From UBA6107 sp034430175 (GTDB lineage Bacteria > Chloroflexota > Anaerolineae > Anaerolineales > Anaerolineaceae): a DNA stretch of 64,000 nt. The position numbers were made by a program, and so were the translations under genes. This document shows, one piece after another, positions 17,668 through 26,271 of this stretch (position 1 is its first letter; each line of letters starts with the position of its first letter). The notes beneath the pieces are model-generated. The model was not told the DNA's origin, did not search any database, and was given only the letters and a program-made list of their open reading frames with translations. Where the stretch lies: assembly GCA_034430175.1 (NCBI GenBank), contig DAOUFI010000032.1, positions 1 to 64,000 of the forward strand, read 5' to 3'.

Positions 17668-18795
17668 ATGAAAGCCTCTGTCACCCAACAACATCTGGCA
17701 CACGGGCTGAGCATCGTCAGCCGTGCCGTATCTCCCCGCAGTACCCTGCCGGTGCTGGCCAATGTGCTTCTGGCCACGGATGAAGGCCGCCTGCGCCTTT
17801 CGGCAACGAACCTGGAGCTCGGTATTACCTGTTGGATTCCGGCTCAGATCCAGGAGGAAGGCTCAATTACCGTGCCTTCCCGCACCTTCGTCGACCTGGT
17901 GGGAACCTTCCCGCCCGACATGGTGAACCTGGCACTAGACGCACGCACCCAGACCCTCAACGTTGCCTGCAACAGTTCCGTCCATGAGATCAAAGGCATC
18001 GACGCGCAGGATTTTCCGCCTGTCCCCGTGCCTGATCTTTCTGAAGGCATCGATCTTGACCTCACTTCATTTAAAGAGATGATCCAGCAGGTGGCATTTG
18101 CTGCTTCGGTGGATGAAGCCCGCCCGGTGCTGCAGGGTGTGAAGATGGAAGTCACCGACAACGTCCTCACCCTGGCCGCCACTGACGGTTTCCGCATTTC
18201 AGTGCGAAAGCAGACCCTGGTCAACCCCATTAAACAAAATTTCTCGATCATCATCCCCGCCCGCGCCTTGAATGAGCTGGCGCGCATCGCCGGTGAAAAC
18301 GACAAGAACGTCACCATGGTCGTCCCCGCCGGACGCGGACAGGTGATCTTCCACCTCAAAGACGCCGAACTGGTCTCACAGTTGATCGACGGCAATTTCC
18401 CCGATTACCGCGCCATCCTGCCCAAGAGCTACAAGACCCGCACCGTGGTCTCGACACCGGCCTTCCTCAAAGCCTGCAAGCAGGCCGAGATCATCGCCCG
18501 CGAGGGCAACAACGTTATCCGCCTCAACGTACTGCCCGAAGAAGGCGGTCCCGGCCGGGTGGAGATCAACTCGCAGACCGAAGAGACCGGTAAAAGCGAC
18601 ATCCAGATGGAAGCCGAGATCGAAGGCGGCGCCATCCTCATCGCCTTCAACGTCAAGTTCCTGCGCGAAGTGCTGGATGTGGTGCGCTCCCCCAAGGTCG
18701 CCCTTGAAACGAACACCAACAATGCTCCCGGCGTTATTCATCCGGTGGGTGACGATGATTTCGTTCACGTCATCATGCCAATGCACATTGGCTAA
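17668..18795 (+). CDS. dnaN: DNA polymerase III beta subunit (sliding clamp)
   Basis: 375 residues, the usual length. The ring-shaped clamp tethers the replicative polymerase to DNA. The three clamp domains are evident: the first includes LPVLANVLLATDEGRLRLSATNLELG, the second the RPVLQGVKMEV segment, and the third ends in HVIMPM. The start at 17668 has GAGGG five bases upstream; a GTG four codons earlier is less likely. It is not next to dnaA here, unlike the textbook order, and is followed at once by a terminator. Confidence 0.96.
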   Translation: MKASVTQQHLAHGLSIVSRAVSPRSTLPVLANVLLATDEGRLRLSATNLELGITCWIPAQIQEEGSITVPSRTFVDLVGTFPPDMVNLALDARTQTLNVACNSSVHEIKGIDAQDFPPVPVPDLSEGIDLDLTSFKEMIQQVAFAASVDEARPVLQGVKMEVTDNVLTLAATDGFRISVRKQTLVNPIKQNFSIIIPARALNELARIAGENDKNVTMVVPAGRGQVIFHLKDAELVSQLIDGNFPDYRAILPKSYKTRTVVSTPAFLKACKQAEIIAREGNNVIRLNVLPEEGGPGRVEINSQTEETGKSDIQMEAEIEGGAILIAFNVKFLREVLDVVRSPKVALETNTNNAPGVIHPVGDDDFVHVIMPMHIG

Positions 18796-18819
18796 GTTGA
18801 ACAAAAAATTGACCCTTAT

Positions 18820-18845
18820 CCCCTCTCAGCCGAGAGGGGTTTTTC
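18820..18845 (+). terminator. Terminator after dnaN
   Basis: CCCCTCTC at 18820-18827 pairs with GAGAGGGG at 18832-18839 and is followed by TTTTTC. The ribosome site of the next gene begins right after it. Confidence 0.88.
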
Positions 18846-18862
18846 GTAGAGGAGCGGTCTTA

Positions 18863-19756
18863 GTGGAACAACGGTATCTGGAAGAGATCAAAAAGCGTTT
18901 CCCCGACGTTCGTAGTGAAGACCTCGGTGAGCACGACGCTGGTTGGGACTATTTCGTCTGTGCGGTTAAAGAGCAGACAGCATTCCGCTTCCCGCGCAAC
19001 GAACATTACGCCCGGCAATTGCCCAACGAGGTCACCTTCCTACGGGAATTCGCGCCAATCTGCCCGGTCCGTGTGCCTGTGCCCACCCTCCAAACCCTCC
19101 CCGACGGATCGCCGTATGTGACCTATGACTTTATCCCCGGCGAGCCGTTCTCAGTGGAGAGCGCCACGGGGTTCACAAGATCAGATCTGTGGGGAATCGC
19201 GGCGCAATTGGGTATGTTCCTCTCTGCCCTGCATTCGTACCCGCCAGAACGGGTGACCCGACTGGGTTTCCAGCGGACGGATGTCATTGCCGCGCATGAA
19301 AACCGTATCCGCGAAACCGAAAAACTGGTTTTCCCATTGATGAATAAGGTGGAGCAAAAATGGCTCACCGAACGGTTGGATTTGTTCCGCGTCATTGTCT
19401 CTCAATACCCGCTCAGGGTCAGGCCCACCCACACCGACCTGCTGCCCGAGCACATGATCATCGACCCGCAGGCACACCGCCTGAACGGTGTGATCGATTA
19501 CGGCGACCTGGAACTCAATGATCCAGCCGTTGATTTCATTTTTTTATCCCATTATGGGCAGGATTTCCTGAACGCGGTATATGAGAATTACCTTCCCCAG
19601 AGGGATGAGTTGTTCGAGACCAGACGTCAACTCTATGATGATTTTCTATATGTGTTGAACCTGAAACATATGGTGGAAAAAGGCTACTCCGCCAAAATTC
19701 CATTTTTAAAAAAGCAACTCTCCGATCACATTTTGATTGCGCAAAGAGCTGAGTAG
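18863..19756 (+). CDS. Aminoglycoside phosphotransferase-family kinase
   Basis: 297 residues. The APH/choline-kinase-like fold transfers phosphate from ATP to a small hydroxyl substrate; the substrate is unknown. The catalytic loop is HTDLLPEHM near residue 192, with His and Asp of the Brenner motif and the EH variant in place of the usual Asn. The metal-binding IDYGD lies 15 residues later. The N-lobe segment FRFPRNEHYARQLPNE carries the candidate ATP lysine/arginine region. The GTG start at 18863 has AGAGGAG seven bases upstream. Upstream in-frame codons overlap dnaN and its terminator and are not used. Confidence 0.85.
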   Translation: MEQRYLEEIKKRFPDVRSEDLGEHDAGWDYFVCAVKEQTAFRFPRNEHYARQLPNEVTFLREFAPICPVRVPVPTLQTLPDGSPYVTYDFIPGEPFSVESATGFTRSDLWGIAAQLGMFLSALHSYPPERVTRLGFQRTDVIAAHENRIRETEKLVFPLMNKVEQKWLTERLDLFRVIVSQYPLRVRPTHTDLLPEHMIIDPQAHRLNGVIDYGDLELNDPAVDFIFLSHYGQDFLNAVYENYLPQRDELFETRRQLYDDFLYVLNLKHMVEKGYSAKIPFLKKQLSDHILIAQRAE

Positions 19757-19788
19757 GGTTGTATACTCTTATTACCATTTCAAAAGAC

Positions 19789-19808
19789 AATTATTTCTAG
19801 AAATAATT
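19789..19808. promoter_or_regulatory. 20-bp perfect palindrome touching the start codon
   Basis: AATTATTTCTAGAAATAATT is perfectly self-complementary and ends at the base before the ATG at 19809. A shorter version (TATTTCTAGAAATA) is at 29160-29173. It could be an operator or a translation-blocking hairpin. No ribosome site is visible between it and the ATG. Confidence 0.55.
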
Positions 19809-22139
19809 ATGGACTTCCTTCCCAACTCTTCTGAACGACTGTTAAGCCTGATGCTGGCCCTTGGGCAATATCCCACCCTGGCGCCGCGTATTCGTGCCCG
19901 TATGCGCGAGGAACTGTTCAAACGTGGTGTCATCGATGCGGCTTCTTTTGAAGCCCAGGTTCGTGATGAGGCTGTACAGACTCAGCACGTGGAGGGCATT
20001 GAGAACCCCTATATCCAGGAACCAAAAGAGACCTGGGAGATTCGCCAGACCGCCGTACGCAACCAGTTGACGGACCTGCTCTTCAGCAGACACTTGAATT
20101 TCGAGATTCTCGAAAACCTGATCGGCGAAGTCATGCTGGAACGCGGCATTCCCAGCCAGGATAGCCACCTTTCCTTCAACCCCGAGTTGGCTCCGCTGGA
20201 TATGGTGTTCGAGCAGGCGTTGACCATCGAGAACATGAATGAAGCTGAGCGGGCCAATTACGAAGCTCGCCTCGAAGAATCGCGCGTGGTCCTCATCCGC
20301 ACCATGATCAGCGATCAACTGCGCTACATCAACATCGCCAAGGAATGGTTCACGATCAGCGACCTGGGAGAGATTCGGCGCCGCAAGATCGGAGCTGGAA
20401 GGATCGGTGGCAAAGCGGCGGGGATGCTGCTGGCCCAGCACATCCTCAAAAACAACGCTGAGTTGAACACCATCCCCTGTATCAAAACGCCAGAGTCCTA
20501 CTTCGTCGGCTCCGACGAGATGTATACCTTCATGTCGATCAACAACCTGATCGGCTGGAACGACCAGAAATACAAGACCGAAGCGGAGATGCGCGCCGAC
20601 TACCCGGGAATCGTAAAAGAGTTTAAACGAGGGTCTTTCCCCCCGGATATCCTTGATCAATTGCAGACATTGTTGATAAAAATAGGCAATAAACCGCTCA
20701 TCGTACGTTCCTCCAGTCTTCTGGAAGACAACTTTGGCACTTCGTTTGCGGGAAAATACGAAAGCATCTTCCTACCCAACCAACGAGACTTGAAGACGAA
20801 CCTTAAGGAATTGACCGACGCCATTGCCGAGATCTTCGCGTCCACCCTCAACCCCAACGCCTTGCTCTACCGCCGCGCGCGCGGATTGCTCGATTACGAC
20901 GAACGCATGGCTGTTCTCATCCAGGTGGTGGAAGGCGAGCAGTTTGACCATTACCTTATGCCACATGGAGCGGGGGTGGCCTTCAGCCGTAATCTTTATC
21001 GCTGGGCGCCGCAGATACGTGCTGAAGATGGCTTTGTCCGTCTGGTCTGGGGACTGGGCACGCGGGCGGTCGACCGGGTGGGCAACGATTTTCCCCGCCT
21101 CATCGCGCTTAGCCATCCCCACCTGCGCCCGTCCAACGATCCTAAATCCATTCGTAGTTATTCACAGCGTTTTGTGGACCTGATCGACCTGGAGCAGAAT
21201 GCCTTCCGAACAGTGCCAGTGATGGACGTATTGACCAGTGATTACCCACCCCTGCGTTACCTGGCTCAAGAGGAAGAGGATGGTTATTTCCAATCCATAC
21301 GCAGCACGGTGATCCATGACATTAAAAGTCTGGTTCTCACCTACGATGAACTATTGCGTCGTACCCCTTTTGCCGAAAGGATGCGCGTAATCTTGCATTC
21401 TTTGGAAATGGCCTACCATTCGCCGGTAGACCTGGAATTCACCCTGCAGATCGAGACGGACCGCTCCGGAAAACCCGACCTTTCGATCACCCTGCTGCAA
21501 TGCCGCCCACAGAGCCAGCTTTCTGAGACGGCTGTCGAGCCCATCCCCAGCACATTGAGCCATGAAGACGTGATCTTCTCAACAGATTTCATGGTACCTC
21601 AAGGGCAGATCTTCCCGATTGATTACGTCATTTACGTCAAACCCTCAGAATATTTCAAACTTACCACGAACAACAGCCGCGCTGAGATTGCCAGGCAGAT
21701 CGGTCAGCTCAACGCTGCATTGGCTGATGAGCAATTTATTTGCGTTGGCCCCGGAAGATGGGGCAGCTCGAACTCCGACCTGGGTGTCCCCATTGCCTAC
21801 GGCGATGTATACCACGCCCGTGCGTTGGTTGAGATGGCTGGTGAAGGCTGCGGTTTGCCTCCCGAACCCTCCCTGGGGACGCACTTCTTCCAGGACCTGT
21901 TGGAGTCGCAAATCTACCCCCTGGCGTTACAACTGGATTCACCGCAGACCGAGTTCAACACTCGATTCTTCGAGCAGACTCCCAATCGGCTGAGCGAATG
22001 GCTGCCTGCAAGTGGAGACTTTGATTCCTGCCTGCGCCTGATCAAGGTGAGCGATTTCCAACCGGGCGCAGCACTCAAGGTATTGATGCACGGCGAAAGC
22101 AGCCGGGCAGTGGCTTTCTTGGAACAAAGAAAAGACTGA
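19809..22139 (+). CDS. PEP/pyruvate-binding (PPDK_N) domain protein
   Basis: 776 residues. The central region is a PPDK_N/PEP-synthase-type ATP-grasp nucleotide-binding domain: GAGRIGGKAAGM near 220, PLIVRSSSLLEDNFGTSFAGKYES near 305, and a late GPGRWGSSNSDLGVP. An N-terminal helical region of about 200 residues precedes it. The phosphohistidine domain motif and the PEP-binding TIM barrel of full PEP synthase are not seen, so this is a partial-architecture relative of unknown substrate. Start at 19809, directly behind the palindrome. The stop lies inside the stem of its terminator. Confidence 0.82.
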   Translation: MDFLPNSSERLLSLMLALGQYPTLAPRIRARMREELFKRGVIDAASFEAQVRDEAVQTQHVEGIENPYIQEPKETWEIRQTAVRNQLTDLLFSRHLNFEILENLIGEVMLERGIPSQDSHLSFNPELAPLDMVFEQALTIENMNEAERANYEARLEESRVVLIRTMISDQLRYINIAKEWFTISDLGEIRRRKIGAGRIGGKAAGMLLAQHILKNNAELNTIPCIKTPESYFVGSDEMYTFMSINNLIGWNDQKYKTEAEMRADYPGIVKEFKRGSFPPDILDQLQTLLIKIGNKPLIVRSSSLLEDNFGTSFAGKYESIFLPNQRDLKTNLKELTDAIAEIFASTLNPNALLYRRARGLLDYDERMAVLIQVVEGEQFDHYLMPHGAGVAFSRNLYRWAPQIRAEDGFVRLVWGLGTRAVDRVGNDFPRLIALSHPHLRPSNDPKSIRSYSQRFVDLIDLEQNAFRTVPVMDVLTSDYPPLRYLAQEEEDGYFQSIRSTVIHDIKSLVLTYDELLRRTPFAERMRVILHSLEMAYHSPVDLEFTLQIETDRSGKPDLSITLLQCRPQSQLSETAVEPIPSTLSHEDVIFSTDFMVPQGQIFPIDYVIYVKPSEYFKLTTNNSRAEIARQIGQLNAALADEQFICVGPGRWGSSNSDLGVPIAYGDVYHARALVEMAGEGCGLPPEPSLGTHFFQDLLESQIYPLALQLDSPQTEFNTRFFEQTPNRLSEWLPASGDFDSCLRLIKVSDFQPGAALKVLMHGESSRAVAFLEQRKD

Positions 22140-22157
22140 GCGATTGGCTCAGTCTTT
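22131..22157 (+). terminator. Terminator overlapping the end of the PPDK_N gene
   Basis: AAAGACTGAGC pairs with GCTCAGTCTTT around loop GATTG and continues into TTTC. The stem includes the stop codon. Confidence 0.85.
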
Positions 22158-22172
22158 TTCATTACTTATTAT

Positions 22173-23174
22173 TTATTTCTTTTTTGCGACCTTCGTTTTA
22201 TCAGCCGGCTTCTTTGTTGGCGCGGATTTCTTGCCAGTAGCCTTCTGTTTCATTTTATCCGCCATGGAAGCCGCTGACTTTTTCTTGGCAACGATGACTT
22301 TAGTACGAGCGTCTTCTTCGTCTTCTTCGTCATCTTCGTCTTCCTCTTCATCGTCGTCTTCATCATCTTCATCATCAGGCTCGCTGTCGAGGCCGCCCTG
22401 GTCGCCCCAGAACCAGTAAAGGATCAGAATGTTTAAGAGCAGAATGATGAAGAGAATGCCTTCAACCTGCCAGAATGACCAACCCAGACCGGAGAGCAGG
22501 GTGGTGATGCCAGAAGCGATGATGTGGAAGACAAAAGCAGCCATGAACCAGACTGGCGCATCCTTGGTGACGGCTCGCCACATCAATAAAGAAAGTACCA
22601 ACTGGATCGAGAACTGGACGAATTTCTCGAAGATGCTCATAAACCCAACCACCCAGGAGGTATCCCAATAGGTGGCAATTTTATCCATCGCTGCCTGAAC
22701 TGTAGCCATTGAAACACCGCTGTTCAGTTGATGGCCGGGATTGTAGAACACAACCGTGCAGAGATTGTACGCGACCAACGCCCCAACGATCAATAATTCA
22801 GAACCGCCGTGACCAAGACCCAGACTGATACCCGACCGAAAAGGTTTTGCATAATCCTTTGTCAGGCGATAACCAATCCATCTCATACCCTCTTCAATCA
22901 TGGCAGCCAGTAAACCAGCGATCAAAGCATTGACCCATGGAGTCGCCGTCGCTGATGGTGTTTTTAGTGTACCATTCGAGAACAGCGTTTGGATTCCAGT
23001 CGTCGCAGGAATACGGATTAATTGCGCGATCGCGTAGGTAAAAACACCAGTTACGATCATGATCCAGGCATTCGGGTACTTCTTGATTAAGTACACTGCC
23101 AGACAAATTGGTAATCCAACCTCAAGCAGAATGGCGATGAGATATACGAAAAACAGTCCAAAATTGGAAATCAT
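22173..23174 (-). CDS. YhfC-family intramembrane protease-like protein with acidic/basic tail
   Basis: 333 residues. About eight hydrophobic segments and the YhfC-family catalytic signature: IEEGMRWIGYR near 92-102 and GLGHGGSE near 119-126, which would place Glu and His in the membrane. The C-terminus from about residue 262 is unusual: a run of about 30 Asp/Glu residues, then a Lys/Ala-rich stretch resembling histone-like tails (KKKSAAS, KQKATGKKSAPTKK). This tail is absent from the neighbouring paralogue. The gene lies immediately downstream of the parS site at 23283 on the minus strand. Confidence 0.8.
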   Translation of the reverse strand: MISNFGLFFVYLIAILLEVGLPICLAVYLIKKYPNAWIMIVTGVFTYAIAQLIRIPATTGIQTLFSNGTLKTPSATATPWVNALIAGLLAAMIEEGMRWIGYRLTKDYAKPFRSGISLGLGHGGSELLIVGALVAYNLCTVVFYNPGHQLNSGVSMATVQAAMDKIATYWDTSWVVGFMSIFEKFVQFSIQLVLSLLMWRAVTKDAPVWFMAAFVFHIIASGITTLLSGLGWSFWQVEGILFIILLLNILILYWFWGDQGGLDSEPDDEDDEDDDEEEDEDDEEDEEDARTKVIVAKKKSAASMADKMKQKATGKKSAPTKKPADKTKVAKKK

Positions 23175-23282
23175 GCGTACCTCTTCAAATGGTTCGGGTT
23201 ACCCCCCTCAACAGGAGGTTCCCCCTGAGTATATTCGTTTTTTAATAAACTTACTAGTGACAGGAGCCCCTCCAATTGTGGA

Positions 23283-23298
23283 TGTTTCACGTGAAACA
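23283..23298. promoter_or_regulatory. parS centromere site 1
   Basis: TGTTTCACGTGAAACA is a perfect match to the 16-bp bacterial parS consensus bound by ParB. A second exact copy is at 24201. Confidence 0.9.
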
Positions 23299-23334
23299 AA
23301 AAGAACAACCGATTATTCATCGGCTGTTCTTTGA
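23299..23334 (-). terminator. Terminator after the second YhfC-like gene
   Basis: AAAGAACAACCGAT and ATCGGCTGTTCTTT form a near-perfect stem downstream of the 23338-24174 gene. On the minus strand TTTTTG follows and runs into the parS site. Confidence 0.7.
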
Positions 23335-23337
23335 ACT

Positions 23338-24174
23338 TTACTTCTGCGAAATTGTTTCCTCAGTCAGCGCTGGGATTCGCTCCAACTCTTCGCGCTTTTC
23401 CTTTTTCCAGAAAAGCACCAGGAGGATCACATCGACGACCAGGAAGATGGCGAGTACCGCCTCGATTACCCAGTAATTCGAGGTTAGCGAGGTCAAAATT
23501 ACCGCAGTCCCATCCAACAGGGCGTGATAGCCCACCGCCAACAGATACCACAGCCAAGACCTCTTCTGCACCGCTTTCCATACAAAGACAGACATCAGCA
23601 ATTGGGCTGAGACGGCTGTGACGCGCTCCACCGCGCCAGCCAGGGGCAAATGCCAGGGAGATGACCAAAACTCAGCGATCTTGGCCGTTGTCAGCTTAAC
23701 CATCTCTCCAGACATTCCTTGAGCGGCGGCGGTTGTGGGGTTGAACAAGACCGCCGAGAGAACGGAAGCCAGGACTACCACACCCACGATCACGCTTTCT
23801 ACGCCGCCATGCCCAACACCAAGTCCAAAAGCTGAACGATAAGACGCGGCCTTGGATTTTAACGCGCGGTAACCAACCCAGCGCGCGGTTTCTTCACAGA
23901 GTCCGGCATAGAGTCCCAGGTAGAGCGCCTGCCATCCGATAGCCCATTCGGAAGGTAACACGATGTTCAATCCGGCTTTTTGCAACAGATTCGGTATCTG
24001 CAATAGGGGAATATGTACCACCTGCGAGCCGATGAAGGTCAAGACTCCGGTCACGACGACCAGCCAATGCACTTTGAACTTCTTGATGATCAAGATAGCC
24101 AATGTGACCGGCATGCCAATCTCAATGAGAATGGCCAGTAGATAATTCACGAACAAGGGTACGTTTTGGATCAT
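23338..24174 (-). CDS. YhfC-family intramembrane protease-like protein
   Basis: 278 residues with about eight membrane segments. It keeps the YhfC signature CEETARWVGYR and GLGVGHGGVE, so a membrane-embedded Glu/His site is likely. It is a paralogue of the neighbouring 333-residue protein over its whole membrane domain but ends in a short charged tail (WKKEKREELERIPALTEE) instead of the acidic/lysine tail. It lies between the two parS sites, 918 bases apart. Substrate unknown. Confidence 0.82.
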   Translation of the reverse strand: MIQNVPLFVNYLLAILIEIGMPVTLAILIIKKFKVHWLVVVTGVLTFIGSQVVHIPLLQIPNLLQKAGLNIVLPSEWAIGWQALYLGLYAGLCEETARWVGYRALKSKAASYRSAFGLGVGHGGVESVIVGVVVLASVLSAVLFNPTTAAAQGMSGEMVKLTTAKIAEFWSSPWHLPLAGAVERVTAVSAQLLMSVFVWKAVQKRSWLWYLLAVGYHALLDGTAVILTSLTSNYWVIEAVLAIFLVVDVILLVLFWKKEKREELERIPALTEETISQK

Positions 24175-24200
24175 TTTTCCTCAATCTTTTTTATCAAAAT

Positions 24201-24216
24201 TGTTTCACGTGAAACA
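24201..24216. promoter_or_regulatory. parS centromere site 2
   Basis: A second exact TGTTTCACGTGAAACA. It lies just 5' of the YhfC-like gene, between it and the ABC permease stop codon. Confidence 0.9.
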
Positions 24217-24218
24217 TT

Positions 24219-25052
24219 TTATGAAACAGTAGAAATTAACAACTTTTCTCGGTTGAAGGTGCGAATGGCATAGATCATCATTATGATGGCTGTTACCCAG
24301 ATGACCACTCCCAGCAGCAAACCTACCAGAACGCTCAGGTATAACACACCAGTGATCTGCCCCACCAGCAGAGCCAACACCAGCACGACCAAAGAAGCAC
24401 TTGTCTGGTAAGCTCCCATGAAGGTTTGTACCTTCGCAGAGATCAACACGGTAACCGCGATACCAAGCAGTGATAGGGCGGGTGAAACCCAGAATATCAG
24501 CGGGTACCAGTTCGTAAGCGGGAACCAGAGCCGGCCCATGATCGGGAAACCAGCCGCATTGAGAACAATCGTGTACGCCACGAAACTTGCCCATGAAATG
24601 GTTACTGCTGGGATAAACCCGGCCAGTACCTTCCCAAGGAACAATTCCGTGTCTGAAACCGGTGTGTAAAGGATCGCTTCAATTGTCTTGCGTTCCCTCT
24701 CGCCCGCGAAAGATTCAGAGGCGATTACGGTTGAATACATTAACGGCATGATCAGGAAGAATGGCGCGAAGAAGTACCCAAGTATGACCACCAGCCCACT
24801 CTGGACGGGGGTCAATCCCTGAATGGATTGTGTCATGGCAGGCGGCATGTTCATCAAGAACTTTGCCATATCCGAATCGGATAACATTTCTGTTGCTTTT
24901 GGTCCTGCCTGTGACATGCCAATGATTGTGCCTACCGGGATGAGCAAAACAAAGAAAAGCGGGACGATCAGGATCGGCATCCAGACCGATTTATTTTGCC
25001 GCGCTTCTTGAATATCTTTTTTGGCAATCGTGAATATTGTTTTCCAGTTCAT
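24219..25052 (-). CDS. ABC-2 type transporter permease
   Basis: 277 residues with six hydrophobic segments and a large extracytoplasmic loop after the first. It contains the FAGERERKTIEAILYTPVSDTE segment typical of ABC-2 exporters and NatB-like permeases. It is the last gene of the GntR-slipin-PLDc_N-ABC operon. Its start overlaps the stop of the ATPase gene by four bases (ATGA), so the two are coupled. Export substrate unknown. Confidence 0.9.
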   Translation of the reverse strand: MNWKTIFTIAKKDIQEARQNKSVWMPILIVPLFFVLLIPVGTIIGMSQAGPKATEMLSDSDMAKFLMNMPPAMTQSIQGLTPVQSGLVVILGYFFAPFFLIMPLMYSTVIASESFAGERERKTIEAILYTPVSDTELFLGKVLAGFIPAVTISWASFVAYTIVLNAAGFPIMGRLWFPLTNWYPLIFWVSPALSLLGIAVTVLISAKVQTFMGAYQTSASLVVLVLALLVGQITGVLYLSVLVGLLLGVVIWVTAIIMMIYAIRTFNREKLLISTVS

Positions 25053-25990
25053 TTTGCACCTTCTTTGACCGATCCCTGCAGCTTGAAGTAGATATCTTCA
25101 AGTGAGATTCGCTGCGGTTCCACACTCGTGATCCTTGTTCCGGCGGTCACCAGCGCGGCGACCAGATCGGGGATAACGTTTTCCTCCTGCACCTTTACCC
25201 GGATCACGTTTCTATCCTGTTCAAAACTCAATAATCCACGGCACAGGTCCATACCGGAACGGATCTTTGCCGCATCGGTGAATTTGACCTCGACCCAAAG
25301 TCCCGGGGCCAGTTTTTGTTTCAATTCATCCAGGCTTCCCATCGCCAGCAACTTGCCGCCGTTGAGGATGGCCATACGGTCAGCCAGCCGTTCCGCTTCT
25401 TCCAGATGATGAGTGCACAGGAAGACGGTATGCCCGTCATTCTTGCGGATCGATTCGATCAGCTCGTGAACTTGCAGCGAGGATTCGGGGTCCAGGCTTG
25501 AAGTGGGTTCATCCAAATAGAGGATGCTTGGCTGGGTTAAAAGCGCGCGAGCCAATGCCAGACGCTGCTTCATGCCCTTGCTGTACGTGCCCACACGATC
25601 GTCTGCGCGCGCGGTAAGCGCGAAAAATGACAGATTCTCCTCGATTCTTTTTAACAGAACCGATTCTGGCAAGCCGTAAAGCGCGCCAAAAAAAAGTAAG
25701 TTTTCGCGCGCGGTCAGACGCTCGTAAAGCGCGTTCGTCTCAGTCAACACTCCCGTCTGTCGGCGAATAATCGTACCCTCACGGGCAGGGTCCTTTCCCA
25801 ACACACGGATGCTGCCGCTGCTGGGGGTATACAACCCATTGAGGAGCCGAATGGTGGTGGTCTTGCCAGCACCGTTCGGTCCAAGCAGAGCAAAGACCTC
25901 TCCCTGCCGAACTTCCAGGTTTAAACCCTTGATGGCTTCCCGTTCACCGAAGCGGTGAGTCAGATCTTTGATTTCAATTACGTTTTCCAT
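25049..25990 (-). CDS. ABC transporter ATP-binding protein
   Basis: 313 residues. Walker A GPNGAGKTT near 38, the signature YSKGMKQRLALARALL near 138, Walker B ILYLDEPTSSLD, and the H-loop CTHHLEEAERL. A C-terminal extension of about 90 residues is typical of NatA/CcmA-type exporters. It pairs with the permease overlapping its stop codon. With the PLDc_N small protein upstream, the set resembles the yxlEFG arrangement of Bacillus. Confidence 0.93.
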   Translation of the reverse strand: MENVIEIKDLTHRFGEREAIKGLNLEVRQGEVFALLGPNGAGKTTTIRLLNGLYTPSSGSIRVLGKDPAREGTIIRRQTGVLTETNALYERLTARENLLFFGALYGLPESVLLKRIEENLSFFALTARADDRVGTYSKGMKQRLALARALLTQPSILYLDEPTSSLDPESSLQVHELIESIRKNDGHTVFLCTHHLEEAERLADRMAILNGGKLLAMGSLDELKQKLAPGLWVEVKFTDAAKIRSGMDLCRGLLSFEQDRNVIRVKVQEENVIPDLVAALVTAGTRITSVEPQRISLEDIYFKLQGSVKEGAK

Positions 25991-26019
25991 TTTTATACAT
26001 ACTCATTTTAAAAAAATGT

Positions 26020-26223
26020 CTATCGTTTCTTACCAAAAATAAAGTAGATGATCGGGCCAAGTGCTTCCCCTAACATAATCACCAGTACCCAGATCCACTT
26101 TTTGCCGTGGATGTTGTCGTGGTAAACCAGGTCGATGACCGCCCAGACCTGCAGTCCGATTTGTAGAGCCAGCAGCGCCAGGAAACAGGGTAAATATTGA
26201 TTGATTACAGTAATGTTGTACAT
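26020..26223 (-). CDS. PLDc_N (YxlE-like) small membrane protein
   Basis: 67 residues with two hydrophobic helices and the PLDc_N signature: WAVIDLVYH, then KKWIWVLVIMLGEALGPIIYFIFGKKR. It is the isolated N-terminal membrane domain of cardiolipin-synthase-like proteins, commonly found beside ABC-2 exporters. It is transcribed with the slipin gene upstream and the ATPase downstream; GGAGAG lies five bases before the ATG. Confidence 0.88.
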   Translation of the reverse strand: MYNITVINQYLPCFLALLALQIGLQVWAVIDLVYHDNIHGKKWIWVLVIMLGEALGPIIYFIFGKKR

Positions 26224-26242
26224 GCTCTCTCCTTTACATGCT

Positions 26243-26264
26243 CCTGCCGCTTTGCAGCGGCAGG
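26243..26264 (-). terminator. Intercistronic hairpin after the slipin gene
   Basis: CCTGCCGCT and AGCGGCAGG form a 9-bp stem with loop TTGC between the slipin and PLDc_N genes. There is no U-tract, so it is more likely an mRNA-processing or attenuation hairpin inside the operon. Confidence 0.6.
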
Positions 26265-26271
26265 AAGTTGA

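Noticed and set aside
22144..22419. Plus-strand frame with a long poly-serine run
   Set aside because: It is the complement of the Asp/Glu repeat tail of the YhfC-like gene and has no independent coding features.
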